Both the position numbers and the translations under genes were made by a program. A stretch of DNA of 64,000 bases from Firmicutes bacterium OM04-13BH. Lineage in GTDB: Bacteria > Bacillota > Clostridia > Lachnospirales > Lachnospiraceae. Location: positions 124,001 through 188,000 of the forward strand of contig QULP01000002.1 in NCBI GenBank assembly GCA_003481745.1. The letters run 5' to 3'. The notes beneath the pieces were generated by a model. That model saw only the letters and a list, made by a program, of their open reading frames with translations, was not told the DNA's origin and made no database searches. Position 1 is the first letter of the stretch. Each line of letters opens with the position of its first letter. Positions 54,180 to 62,926 of this stretch are shown in pieces.

Positions 54180-55219
54180 TCCTTGTCACCTCCCTGTTTT
54201 TCAAATGCCTTAATTACTTTTACGATATTTAAAGAAGAAGGACATTTTTCTACACAACGTCCACATCCAACGCAGGAATACATTCCATTATTATTTGCCG
54301 GATAGTAAACCAGTTTATGCATAAATCTCTGACGGAACCGTTGCAGCTGGCTGGTACGGTTGTTTCCGTGTGCCATCATCGTAAAATCCGAATACATACA
54401 GGAATCCCAGCAGCGATAACGCTGGACACCATGACCTGTATCGTAATCCTTAATATCATAACACTGACATGTTGGACATACGAAAGTACAGGTTCCACAT
54501 GCCAGACATGGTTTATATAATGTTTCCCAAATCGGAGAATCAAATCTTTCTTCTAAAGCTCCCCCATTCCATCCTTCTAATGATAAATTTGAATATGGAA
54601 GTTTTTCTACAATTTTATGAATTGCTGTTTTTTCTGCTTCTATCTTCTCATCTTCTGCTTTAGGACTTTCTATTAAGCATTCTTTTACAAGTTCTGTTAA
54701 GGCTTCCCCTTTTTCAGTCAACGCTTTCCAGTATAATTCTTCTTCTATCATCCAAACCGCTACATCTGCATCCGGGCTCGCACAATCAATCCCAAAAGCC
54801 TTACAAAAACAAGACTCTTCTGGTTCATGACAGGCCATTGCGACAATAGTTCCATGCTCTCTTCTTGCAGAGTAAAATGTATCTACCGGCTCACTTAAGA
54901 ATACATTGTCTAATACCTTTACTCCCTGTACATCACAAGCTTTCATGCCAAATACAACAAATTTCTGTTCTTTTAATGCTTCTGGCTCAATGGAAAGTTT
55001 CTTTCCTTCTTTTTGTACTGTATACAAATTTTCACTCTGTGGAAAAAAAGCATCTTTTGGAGACTTCACGGTCTTTAATGTGTCTAAATCCACTTCTGCA
55101 TCTTTATCCCAGGCTGCAAAATTTACCTGATTGCTGACTTTTACCGGAAGATATAACTCCTGTTCTTCGGCAATACGCTGGAATAATGCCGGAAGATTTT
55201 TCTTTGCTATCTGATACAT
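54176..55219 (-). CDS. 4Fe-4S dicluster protein (FlxB/AsrA-like)
   Basis: 347 residues. C-terminal half holds CLACGTCTFVCPTCQCYDI and CVGCGRCVEKCPSSLNIVK. The N-terminal domain (FVVFGMKACDVQGVKVLDNVF, ACHEPEESCFCKAFGID) matches the anaerobic sulfite reductase A/hydrogenase beta group. No sulfite reductase C subunit is encoded, so the protein is better read as an electron-transfer subunit beside FlxA. Sits 3 nt after the next upstream FeS gene. Confidence 0.8.
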   Translation of the reverse strand: MYQIAKKNLPALFQRIAEEQELYLPVKVSNQVNFAAWDKDAEVDLDTLKTVKSPKDAFFPQSENLYTVQKEGKKLSIEPEALKEQKFVVFGMKACDVQGVKVLDNVFLSEPVDTFYSARREHGTIVAMACHEPEESCFCKAFGIDCASPDADVAVWMIEEELYWKALTEKGEALTELVKECLIESPKAEDEKIEAEKTAIHKIVEKLPYSNLSLEGWNGGALEERFDSPIWETLYKPCLACGTCTFVCPTCQCYDIKDYDTGHGVQRYRCWDSCMYSDFTMMAHGNNRTSQLQRFRQRFMHKLVYYPANNNGMYSCVGCGRCVEKCPSSLNIVKVIKAFEKQGGDKE

Positions 55220-55222
55220 ACA

Positions 55223-56197
55223 TTATCCCCTTTCCGTTACAATACTTGGTTCTGCATCTTCAAATGTAAAGTTTGTAAGAGGTCCTCTTGATTCCGCATC
55301 CTCTCCTGCCTGATATTCTCCATATAATTCATCAATATCTTTAATAAATTTACGGTTGAATAAATGCAGAGGAATCCCCTGTGGGCATACACGGCTGCAT
55401 TCTCCACAATCTGTACATCTTCCTGCCACATGGAATGCGCGGATAATATGAAACATCTTTTCTTCAAAAGAATCCACATTCGCTTTTTGAGCACTGTCAA
55501 ATTTTGTACTGTCAAACACACATTTACGACAACTGCAGGCCGGACATACGTTTCTGCAGGCATTACAACGGATGCATTTACTTAACTCCCCTTGGAAAAA
55601 GGCAAATTTCTCTTCCGGACTCATTGCTTCGATTTTTTCTACTTCTGCAAAACGCTCTGCATCTTTCGTTTCTTTCGACTCTCCAATGATTTCATCATAA
55701 ATTTTATGTTCTTTTCCCTTACAGACATGGCATCTTTCTAACATTGCACTCTGATAAGTACAGGTCTTTTCTCCATAAATGGTCTGAATTTTCAACACTT
55801 CCGCTTCATCTGTAAGCTCTGCCCCTGAAATAGCCTCAATGCCTTTGATATTCTGATTTTTAATCTTTTCAATATCCAGTTTGCCTTTACAACCAACGCC
55901 AACAATATAAGCTTTTTCTCTGTTTACACGATGTTCTTTGATGAGCTGATTAAAGCTGTATGTATCACACGGTTTTAAACAGACCATAGTTTTTCCTTCT
56001 AATTTAGAAGCTTCTATCATATATTTGCTTAAATTTGCGCCACAGAATCCATTATAAACAAAATCCTTTAAAGATTCTACAGTTTCAAAATAAGCCGGTT
56101 CCGGATTATAAGGCAAGTCTCCGGCTTTCCAGCCAAGTACACGCGCTACGGTCTTATCCGCAAGCAGTTCTTTTGCACGGTCAATTATTTCCTGCAT
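55223..56197 (-). CDS. 4Fe-4S protein with FrhB/FdhB-like part (FlxC-like)
   Basis: 324 residues. N-terminal region MVCLKPCDTYSFNQLIKEH and AYIVGVGCKGKLDIEKI resembles F420-hydrogenase beta-like proteins; two cluster motifs follow, CIRCNACRNVCPACSCRKC and CTDCGECSRVCPQGIP. An additional CHVCKG pair lies between them. Overlaps mvhD by 13 nt. Probably an internal electron carrier of the Flx-Hdr complex. Confidence 0.78.
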   Translation of the reverse strand: MQEIIDRAKELLADKTVARVLGWKAGDLPYNPEPAYFETVESLKDFVYNGFCGANLSKYMIEASKLEGKTMVCLKPCDTYSFNQLIKEHRVNREKAYIVGVGCKGKLDIEKIKNQNIKGIEAISGAELTDEAEVLKIQTIYGEKTCTYQSAMLERCHVCKGKEHKIYDEIIGESKETKDAERFAEVEKIEAMSPEEKFAFFQGELSKCIRCNACRNVCPACSCRKCVFDSTKFDSAQKANVDSFEEKMFHIIRAFHVAGRCTDCGECSRVCPQGIPLHLFNRKFIKDIDELYGEYQAGEDAESRGPLTNFTFEDAEPSIVTERG

Positions 56198-56628
56198 CTT
56201 AAATCCTCCAATCGTACATTTTTTCCAAGAGAATGAATCTTCTCAACAAACTCATTCATTGTTGTTGAAAACTTCACGCCCTCCGCTGCCGATACCCATT
56301 CTACGCGGGTACGTCCATTTTCCACTCCAATATAATCAAGCATGGAAAACAGAAGTGTCATACGTCTTCTTGCATAATAATTTCCTGTACTGTAATGACA
56401 ATCCCCTGGATGACATCCACATAAAATCACACCATCTGCACCTTTTTCAAATGCCCTTAAAATAAACATCGGATTGACACGACAGGAACAAGGCACGCGA
56501 ATAATTTTGACATCTGCTGGATAGCTAAGACGACTGCTTCCTGCTAAATCTGCACCTGCATAACTACACCAGTTACAGCAGAACGCTACAATCTTCGGTG
56601 TAAACTCTTCTTTTGCTTCTATCGACAT
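56185..56628 (-). CDS. mvhD: MvhD/FlxD-like hydrogenase iron-sulfur subunit
   Basis: 147 residues: FCCNWCSYAGADLAGSSRLSYP, VPCSCRVNPMFILRAFEKGADGV and LCGCHPGDCHYSTGNYYARRR contain the MvhD cysteine pattern (2Fe-2S). MvhD links an electron donor to HdrA in methanogens and in bacterial Flx-Hdr complexes. The ATG at 56628 overlaps the hdrA stop, next to GGAGG. There is no MvhA or MvhG hydrogenase gene here, so NADH via Flx is the likely donor. Confidence 0.9.
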   Translation of the reverse strand: MSIEAKEEFTPKIVAFCCNWCSYAGADLAGSSRLSYPADVKIIRVPCSCRVNPMFILRAFEKGADGVILCGCHPGDCHYSTGNYYARRRMTLLFSMLDYIGVENGRTRVEWVSAAEGVKFSTTMNEFVEKIHSLGKNVRLEDLRCRK

Positions 56629-58607
56629 ATTGCATCTACCTCCGCTATAATCTGTCTGTTTGAAAATCCCTGTAAGTCCATTGCCCCGGATGGACACGCT
56701 ACTGTACAAGCTCCACATCCCTGACACAGTGCACTGTTCACCTGTGCAAGACGACGCACTTCACGAATACCATGGTCATTGACTTCTTTTTCTTCATAAG
56801 TGATTGCTCCATAAGGACATACATTTGCACACGTAGAACAACCATTACATAAAAGTTCATCTGGTTTTGCGGTACATGGGTTTGTCATCAGCTTATCTTT
56901 TGCTAAGAGTCCAATTGCTTTTACCGCAGCTGCTCCTGCCTGTGCAACCGTCTCCGGAATATCTTTTGGTCCCTGGCATACCCCGGAGAGGAAGATTCCT
57001 GCGGTCGGAGACTCTACCGGACGCAATTTTGCATGTGCCTCTGTAAGGAAGTTATTCGTATCAATACTTGCAGTCAACATCGTTGCAATCTTTCTTACAT
57101 CTTTGTTTGGTTCAATCGCAGCGGCAAGCACTACCATATCTGCTTCTTTCAAAATTTGTTTATTATCTAATAAATCTGATCCCTGTACCAATAATTTTCC
57201 ATTTGGCTGTGGAATAACCTTTCCAACCTGACCTTTAATATAATTGACACCGTACTGTTCTACCGCTCTTCGATAAAATTCATCAAAATTCTTCCCCGGT
57301 GTACGCACATCAATATAAAAAACCGTTACATTCACATCCGGATACTTATCACGAATCAGCATTGCATGTTTTGCCGTGTACATACAGCAAATCTTAGAAC
57401 AATAGCTCTTTCCTCTGTTATCCGCACAACGACTTCCCACGCACTGGATGAATACCATTTCTTTTGGTGCTTTTCCATCAGAAAGACGCTCTAAATGACC
57501 ACTTGTCGGTCCTGCTGCATTCATAATACGTTCTAATTCCAAAGATGTAATAACATCTTTACTCTGGCTGTAAGCATATTCATCGTAATTATCTAATTTA
57601 ATCACATCAAAACCAGTTGCGACAACAATTGCGCCGTATTTTTGTGTTACAATTTCATCTTTCTGGTCATAATCAATTGCCCCTGCCTGACATACCTTTG
57701 AACAAACTCCACATTTTCCGGTTTTAAACTTAATACAGTTTTCACGGTCAATGACCGGAACATTTGGAATTGCCTGAGCAAACGGGGTATAAATTGCACT
57801 TCTTGTATTTAAGCCACGGTTAAATTCGCTCGGTGCTTTTTTCGATGGACATTTTTCCTGACACACTCCGCATCCGGTACATTTATCCATATTTACACTT
57901 CTGGCTTTCTTTTTAATATCTACTGTAAAATCTCCTACAAACCCGGATACTTTTTCAACCTCACTGTAGGTATAAATATGTATTTTTTCATGTGCCGCTG
58001 CTTCCACCATCTTTGGTGTTAAAATACAAGCAGAACAGTCTAAAGTCGGGAATGTCTTATCAAGCTGTGACATTCTTCCACCAATACTTGGCTCCTTTTC
58101 TACGATATCAACCTCATATCCAGCATCTGCAATATCCAGTGCTGTCTGAATTCCTGCGATTCCTCCACCGATCACAAGCGCTCGTTTTGTTACACGGCTC
58201 TCTCCTGGGTATAACGGAGTGTTTAAATTAACTTTTGCAACTGCCGCACGCATTAAAATAACGGCTTTTTTTGTTGCCTCTTCCATGTCTTTATGAATCC
58301 AGGAACAATGTTCACGAATATTTGCAATCTCCACCATGTATGGGTTCAATCCGGCACGCTCTGCTGCTTTTCTAAACGTTGCCTCATGCATACGTGGAGA
58401 ACAGGAACAGACAACCATTCCTGTCAGTCCTTTTTCTTTGATTGCTTTTGCAATCAAGACCTGGCCTGCTTCAGAACACATATACTGATAATCTTCTGCA
58501 TGAACCACACCTGGCTCCATAAGAGCCATCTCTGCAACTTTCTTGACATCTACCGTTGCGGCTATGTTTGTTCCGCAATGACAGACAAATACTCCTATTC
58601 TCTGCAC
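56619..58607 (-). CDS. hdrA: Heterodisulfide reductase subunit A (HdrA)
   Basis: 662 residues: N-terminal cysteine-rich part (RIGVFVCHCGTNIAATVDV), FAD-binding ALVIGGGIAGIQTALDIADAGYEV, HdrA-typical TFPTLDCSACILTPKM, inserted ferredoxin motifs (CTGCGVCQEKCPSKK, CGVCSKVCQAG), and two C-terminal ferredoxin sites (CNGCSTCANVCPYGA, CQGCGACTVACPSGA). In methanogens the HdrA flavin is the site of electron bifurcation. The gene is 5 nt after hdrC. Confidence 0.93.
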   Translation of the reverse strand: MQRIGVFVCHCGTNIAATVDVKKVAEMALMEPGVVHAEDYQYMCSEAGQVLIAKAIKEKGLTGMVVCSCSPRMHEATFRKAAERAGLNPYMVEIANIREHCSWIHKDMEEATKKAVILMRAAVAKVNLNTPLYPGESRVTKRALVIGGGIAGIQTALDIADAGYEVDIVEKEPSIGGRMSQLDKTFPTLDCSACILTPKMVEAAAHEKIHIYTYSEVEKVSGFVGDFTVDIKKKARSVNMDKCTGCGVCQEKCPSKKAPSEFNRGLNTRSAIYTPFAQAIPNVPVIDRENCIKFKTGKCGVCSKVCQAGAIDYDQKDEIVTQKYGAIVVATGFDVIKLDNYDEYAYSQSKDVITSLELERIMNAAGPTSGHLERLSDGKAPKEMVFIQCVGSRCADNRGKSYCSKICCMYTAKHAMLIRDKYPDVNVTVFYIDVRTPGKNFDEFYRRAVEQYGVNYIKGQVGKVIPQPNGKLLVQGSDLLDNKQILKEADMVVLAAAIEPNKDVRKIATMLTASIDTNNFLTEAHAKLRPVESPTAGIFLSGVCQGPKDIPETVAQAGAAAVKAIGLLAKDKLMTNPCTAKPDELLCNGCSTCANVCPYGAITYEEKEVNDHGIREVRRLAQVNSALCQGCGACTVACPSGAMDLQGFSNRQIIAEVDAICR

Positions 58608-58612
58608 CAGGG

Positions 58613-59002
58613 TTACCTCCTATATCTTCTGAATGCACTCACTAATAACTGCTGTGGAAGTTCCGGATCTAATAATTCCGGAATTTCATCTGCTGACAAA
58701 TACGCCTGTCCTCTTTGTCTGACTACCAGCTGTCTTGCTGCATCAATGATTCTACCTGGCTGTACATCTCTTGGACAGCGTTCTACACAGGCAAAACAGG
58801 AAAGACATTTCCATAACGACTTTGACTGAACCAACGCATCAATATTTTCATTAATCACATAAGATACAAACTGATGCGGTTTAATATCCATTTCATCAAA
58901 TGCTGGACAGGATGCAGAACATTTTCCGCATTTCATACATTTTAAAGGATTGGCTCCGCTGATTTCTTTTATCTTTTCTGCCTGTTTTTTATTATCATTC
59001 AT
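58613..59002 (-). CDS. hdrC: Heterodisulfide reductase subunit C (HdrC)
   Basis: 129 residues, two 4Fe-4S motifs CMKCGKCSASCPAFDEM and CLSCFACVERCPRDVQPG, the HdrC spacing, followed by a basic tail. Passes electrons from HdrA to HdrB. The start overlaps the hdrB stop by 8 nt. Confidence 0.9.
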   Translation of the reverse strand: MNDNKKQAEKIKEISGANPLKCMKCGKCSASCPAFDEMDIKPHQFVSYVINENIDALVQSKSLWKCLSCFACVERCPRDVQPGRIIDAARQLVVRQRGQAYLSADEIPELLDPELPQQLLVSAFRRYRR

Positions 59003-59807
59003 TTCCTGCCACCTCCCTCTTGGCTTCTTCTTTTACGCCAAGTGCTTCTGCTAAAAGCTCTGTAAAATAATAAACCGGAAGTGTCTGATTTCCATTTTTC
59101 TTTAAATTATAAAGGCAAAGTGGACAGGCTGTAATTAACATTTCTGCTCCAAACCCTTTTGCACTGTCTGTCACTTTTTTTGACATATTTTCTGCCATCT
59201 CTTTTTCTTTTAAGGAAATATATCCTCCACAACATTCGTTTCGGTATGGATAGATAACCGGCTCAGCTCCGATTGCCCGAATAAAATCTTCTATTACACT
59301 TGGATTTTCCGGATTATCGAACGCCATAATCTTTCCGGGGCGAAGTAGTAAACATCCGTAATAAGCACCGATTTTCTTTCCTTTTAACGGATTTACCACT
59401 TTTTCTTTTAATGTATCAAATCCTACTCTGTCACGAAGCACCTCTAAAAAATGAAGCACGGTTGTCTCTCCTGCATAAGGTTCTTCTAACTGCATATAGT
59501 TATTTGCCCTTGTCCGAATATCCTCTACATTCTTCATATCATCATTGACACGTTTAATCACATGATGACAAGCAGAACAAAGAGTTACCAAATCCTGACC
59601 CTTTTCTTTTGCCTCATTGAGTGCACGTACGGAAGAAAGTTTTGTGGCAATTTCATCTGTACCGAGCGGGTAAACCCCGCCACAGCACTGCCAGTTTTCA
59701 ATTTCTTCCAGTTCAAATCCAAGCACTTTTGCTGAAGCTCTGGCATAAGCATCCAAATCTTTTGCCTTTGTTCTCAGCGTACACCCTGGATAATAACTGT
59801 ATTTCAT
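58995..59807 (-). CDS. hdrB: Heterodisulfide reductase subunit B (HdrB)
   Basis: 270 residues with two CCG domains: YYPGCTLRTKAKD with WQCCGGVYPLG and LCSACHHV, then GCLLLRPG with ECCGGYISL and CPLCLYNLKK. Both cysteine sets for noncubane clusters are complete. HdrB reduces disulfides in methanogens; related subunits (SdhE, the C-terminal part of TfrB) join fumarate reductases or succinate dehydrogenases to thiol or quinone partners. Confidence 0.92.
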   Translation of the reverse strand: MKYSYYPGCTLRTKAKDLDAYARASAKVLGFELEEIENWQCCGGVYPLGTDEIATKLSSVRALNEAKEKGQDLVTLCSACHHVIKRVNDDMKNVEDIRTRANNYMQLEEPYAGETTVLHFLEVLRDRVGFDTLKEKVVNPLKGKKIGAYYGCLLLRPGKIMAFDNPENPSVIEDFIRAIGAEPVIYPYRNECCGGYISLKEKEMAENMSKKVTDSAKGFGAEMLITACPLCLYNLKKNGNQTLPVYYFTELLAEALGVKEEAKREVAGNE

Positions 59808-59854
59808 ATCCTGTTGTCCTTTCTTTTTTTACTCTTAAATATTACATCTGGATT

Positions 59855-60805
59855 TTAATCCAGATTAATCTGTGCAATAACCTCTTTCAAGGCATCTGCA
59901 CTCTTCTTTAACTGTTCAATTTCTTTCTGATTCATTCGCATCGGTACTTTTCCCTGAATTCCATTCGGTCCAACTAAAGTCAAAGTACTTAAACATACAT
60001 CTTCAATTCCATACTCTCCATGCATCATAGAGGATACTGTCGCAACAGAATCAGAAGATGCCAGTACAATTCCGCATAATTTGCAAACTGCTTTTGAAAC
60101 CGCATAGAAAGTAGCACCTTTATTTGCAATAATCTGTCCACCGGATTTTTGTACATAAGCAAGCATTGCTTCTTTATCCAGCTCTTTTACATCTTTTCCA
60201 AGACTCTTTGCCAGCTCATAATACTCATTGATGCTCACACCGGAAATATAAGCCCCTGTCCAAGGAATGAAAGAAGTATCTCCATGCTCTCCAAATACAT
60301 AAGCATGAATATTTTTCTGTGATACTTTAAAGTGTTCCGATAAGCCACAGCGAAGTCGGGCAGTATCTAAGATTGTTCCGGAACCGATAATCTGATTTTC
60401 CGGCAGTCCTGAAATCTTTGTAAAGACATAAGTCATAATATCAACCGGATTACTTACGATGATATAAAGTGCATCCGGTGCTGCTTTTACAATCTGCGGT
60501 GCAATGCTTTTCATAATATTGACGTTGGTCTGAGTCAATTCAATTCTTGTCTGACCAGGTTTTCGTGCAATACCTGAAGTGATAATTACAATATCAGAAC
60601 CTTTTGCATCTTCATATTCTCCGGCTACAATTGAAATCGGGTCACGGAAACAAGTTCCCTGTGCAATATCCATGACTTCACCCTCTACCTTTTGTTTGTT
60701 GATATCAATCAAAACAATATTGGAAGCGATGTCCTCATTTGATAACGTATAAGCAATGGTTGCTCCTACACTGCCTGCACCTATAATAGTAATTTTACTG
60801 CTCAT
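59855..60805 (-). CDS. mdh: Malate dehydrogenase (LDH/MDH superfamily, MDH-type specificity)
   Basis: 316 residues. NAD site ITIIGAGSVGATIAYTL with Asp33 in VLIDI (NAD preference), mobile loop TSGIARKPGQTR, catalytic His in GEHGDTSF, NPVD motif. In the loop the specificity position (Gln102 of lactate dehydrogenases) is Arg, the malate dehydrogenase residue, and the operon context (fumarase, fumarate reductase) agrees. L-lactate dehydrogenase is the alternative label. First gene of the operon, with AAAGGAG before the ATG. Confidence 0.75.
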   Translation of the reverse strand: MSSKITIIGAGSVGATIAYTLSNEDIASNIVLIDINKQKVEGEVMDIAQGTCFRDPISIVAGEYEDAKGSDIVIITSGIARKPGQTRIELTQTNVNIMKSIAPQIVKAAPDALYIIVSNPVDIMTYVFTKISGLPENQIIGSGTILDTARLRCGLSEHFKVSQKNIHAYVFGEHGDTSFIPWTGAYISGVSINEYYELAKSLGKDVKELDKEAMLAYVQKSGGQIIANKGATFYAVSKAVCKLCGIVLASSDSVATVSSMMHGEYGIEDVCLSTLTLVGPNGIQGKVPMRMNQKEIEQLKKSADALKEVIAQINLD

Positions 60806-60837
60806 GTTTACTCCTTTCCCCTTAGATAAGGGCGCTC

Positions 60838-60897
60838 TTATTGTCTTTTTTTTAACAATCGTTTTTTAAAAAAATGGAAAATCGTTTTTCTTCTCAT
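60838..60897 (-). CDS. Possible 19-residue leader peptide upstream of mdh
   Basis: Minus-strand ATG 60897 with GGGAG 8 nt upstream encodes MRRKTIFHFFKKRLLKKRQ and stops 33 nt before the mdh ATG. A CCCTTA/TAAGGG hairpin follows immediately. It may be a chance ORF or a translated leader. Confidence 0.3.
   Translation of the reverse strand: MRRKTIFHFFKKRLLKKRQ
60841..60858. promoter_or_regulatory. Weak Rex-operator-like site before mdh
   Basis: TTGTCTTTTTTTTAACAA has the 18-bp length and TTGT/ACAA ends of Rex sites, but the inner positions match poorly on one side. Rex (NADH sensing) would suit the operon. Confidence 0.25.
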
Positions 60898-60975
60898 GTA
60901 GATTTCTCCCAAAAAGCACACGATATCCGCACACAAAATGGCATTTTAACGACTTTCGCTCTGCGCTACCTCTGT

Positions 60976-61004
60976 AGGATATCATATCGACAAGAATTTA
61001 ACAA
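60976..61004 (-). promoter_or_regulatory. Tentative promoter of the mdh operon
   Basis: Minus strand TTGTTA (61004-60999), 17 nt, TATCCT (60981-60976). The start would give a ~165-nt leader that includes the small ORF and hairpin. Confidence 0.35.
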
Positions 61005-61062
61005 CAATTTTTTAACGATTTTGATATATTTTTTTCTTATGGTGCTTTCGCGTGTTATTACT

Positions 61063-61216
61063 GTCAAGTGGATATTCGCAATCCGCTTCGCTACTTGCTC
61101 ATAACCAAATAGTTGCTAAGCAGCTTATCAGAAGGGGCTTGCCCCCTCCTGATACAAGCAAGTCCCCCCCTGCTTATTGCTTTTCGCAATTGAAGCAGGG
61201 GACTTACTTGATTTGG
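61063..61216 (-). mobile_element. IS200/IS605-like non-autonomous element, copy B
   Basis: On the minus strand begins CCAAATCAAGTAAGTCCCC and ends AATATCCACTTGAC, with the same hairpins as copy A at 48992-49148 and roughly 88-90% identity by eye. TTTAA precedes both copies. It lies between the hydrogenase gene and the mdh operon. No transposase is encoded. Confidence 0.7.
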
Positions 61217-61244
61217 TTAAATTATTATTCTCTCTGAAAATTGC

Positions 61245-61310
61245 AAAAAATACCGCTATCCAGCTAACTTTGAAAGGTTCTCTCATTTTTCTGGTATAAC
61301 GGTACTTTTT
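61245..61310 (-). terminator. Probable terminator of the hydrogenase gene
   Basis: On the minus strand CTGGTATAACGGTACTTTTT-like sequence lies at the gene end and an imperfect inverse copy (AATACCGCTATCCAG) further on; long imperfect hairpin with T runs. Confidence 0.35.
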
Positions 61311-62834
61311 TTAATCCACTAATTTATTTAATTCTTTCACGTATTCTGTTTCATTTGAATTTTTATGATTTGCCTGCGCTGCATATTTCTTCACTGCATT
61401 CTGAGATTTCTTAATCGACTGCATCGTACCCGCACCTGCGATACAACCACCAGGGCATCCCATGCCCTCTAACAGATAACCATTGTATTTTCCGGCTTTT
61501 GCCATCATAAGCAGTTTTCGACAGTCTCTTAAACCCTCCGCATTTGCTATTTTAATCTCTCTTTCTGGATATCTCTCCTGAATCACATTTACCACAGACT
61601 GAGCAACTCCTCCGGAAACAGCAAAATTTCTTCCATCCTCAGATGCATCATTGATTCCTTCAACTTCTTCTGTTAAAGATGCCACATCAATATCCTTTGC
61701 TTCAAAGATACCCATCATTTCCTCAAAAGTCAATACAAAATCAACTTCACTGCGAACTGATTTTCTCATTGCCTCTAGTTTTTTGGCAGCACACGGTCCA
61801 ATAAATACAACCTTTGCATTTTTATGCTGTTCTTTAATCAGCCTTGCTGTAAGCGTCATTGGAGTCAATGCCATAGAAATACACTCTCTGTATTCCGGAT
61901 ACAATTTTTTTGCCATAGAAGACCATGCCGGACAACAGGAGGTTGCCATAAACGGCAGTTTATTTGGAACTTCCTGTACAAAATCTTCAGCTTCCTGTGT
62001 CGCACATAAATCCGCTCCAATCGCCACTTCAAAAATATCCGCAAACCCAAGCATTTTCATTGCCGAACGCAGTTTTCCCGGTGTTACTTTTGCACCAAAC
62101 TGCCCCACAAAGGCAGGTGCAAGTGCCGCATATACACGTTCTCCTGACTGCATTGCACGAATCACCTGAAAGATTTGTGATTTATCAGAAATTGCTCCAA
62201 ATGGACAATTTACCAGGCACTGACCACAGGAAACACATTTTTCAGAATCAATCTCCGCTTTTCCATTTTCATCTGAACCAATTGCATCCATTCCACAGGC
62301 TTTGGCACAAGGACGTTCCTGAACAATAATTGCATTATAAGAACAGACCTCCGCACATTTTCCGCACTTAATACATTTTTCAGTATCAATGACAGAACGT
62401 CCATTTGTCCGATCTAATGTAACCGCTTTCTTCGGACAGACCTCTACACACGGATGAGCCAAACATCCCTGACACCCCTCTGTCACATAAACTCTTTTCT
62501 CAGCGCATGCATTACATGCAAATTTAATAATATTAATCAGCGGGGGAGTATAGTACGTTTCTGCCTGATCTGCCAGTGCAATGTTGTCCGATAACGGTGC
62601 ATGTTCTGCTGCACTCCTGCATGGAAGTCCCATTGCAAGTCTCAAACGTTCCCCTACAATCGCACGCTCCAGGAACACGTCATTTCTGAAATTTCCTACT
62701 TCTCCGGGAATAATTTCGTATGGCAATTCTTCTATTTTAGCCGCAACACTATTTTCTGTATCATAAGCCATACGTGCCACTTCTCTGAAAATCATTCTTC
62801 TGATTTCTTGAATTCTGGTTTCTACACCTCTCAA
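61311..62834 (-). CDS. [FeFe]-hydrogenase, group B-like
   Basis: 507 residues. Four ferredoxin-type motifs occur in the first half (CQGCLAHPCVEVCPKKA, CIKCGKCAEVCSYNA, CAKACGMDAI, CVSCGQCLVNCPFGA). The H-cluster domain has L1 TSCCPAWSSM, L2 IGPCAAKK and L3 LEGMGCPGGCIAGAG; the Ala after TSCCP and the GPC form of L2 mark the less-studied group B rather than prototypical group A. It likely exchanges electrons with ferredoxin. The TTG start has AGGAGGAAGGA upstream. No HydE, HydF or HydG maturase is in the window. Confidence 0.85.
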   Translation of the reverse strand: MRGVETRIQEIRRMIFREVARMAYDTENSVAAKIEELPYEIIPGEVGNFRNDVFLERAIVGERLRLAMGLPCRSAAEHAPLSDNIALADQAETYYTPPLINIIKFACNACAEKRVYVTEGCQGCLAHPCVEVCPKKAVTLDRTNGRSVIDTEKCIKCGKCAEVCSYNAIIVQERPCAKACGMDAIGSDENGKAEIDSEKCVSCGQCLVNCPFGAISDKSQIFQVIRAMQSGERVYAALAPAFVGQFGAKVTPGKLRSAMKMLGFADIFEVAIGADLCATQEAEDFVQEVPNKLPFMATSCCPAWSSMAKKLYPEYRECISMALTPMTLTARLIKEQHKNAKVVFIGPCAAKKLEAMRKSVRSEVDFVLTFEEMMGIFEAKDIDVASLTEEVEGINDASEDGRNFAVSGGVAQSVVNVIQERYPEREIKIANAEGLRDCRKLLMMAKAGKYNGYLLEGMGCPGGCIAGAGTMQSIKKSQNAVKKYAAQANHKNSNETEYVKELNKLVD

Positions 62835-62926
62835 TAAATCCTTCCTCCTGTTTTTTATTCCCTCTTTGCCTCCATTTTAACTACTCTGCTTTTATTTTTC
62901 AAGTCTTTTATCTGTTGTATTTTTTT

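Noticed and set aside
54176..55219. Reading the AsrA/AsrB-like genes as an anaerobic sulfite reductase
   Set aside because: No AsrC siroheme subunit or siroheme genes are present, and the operon partners are Hdr, Frd and fumarase.
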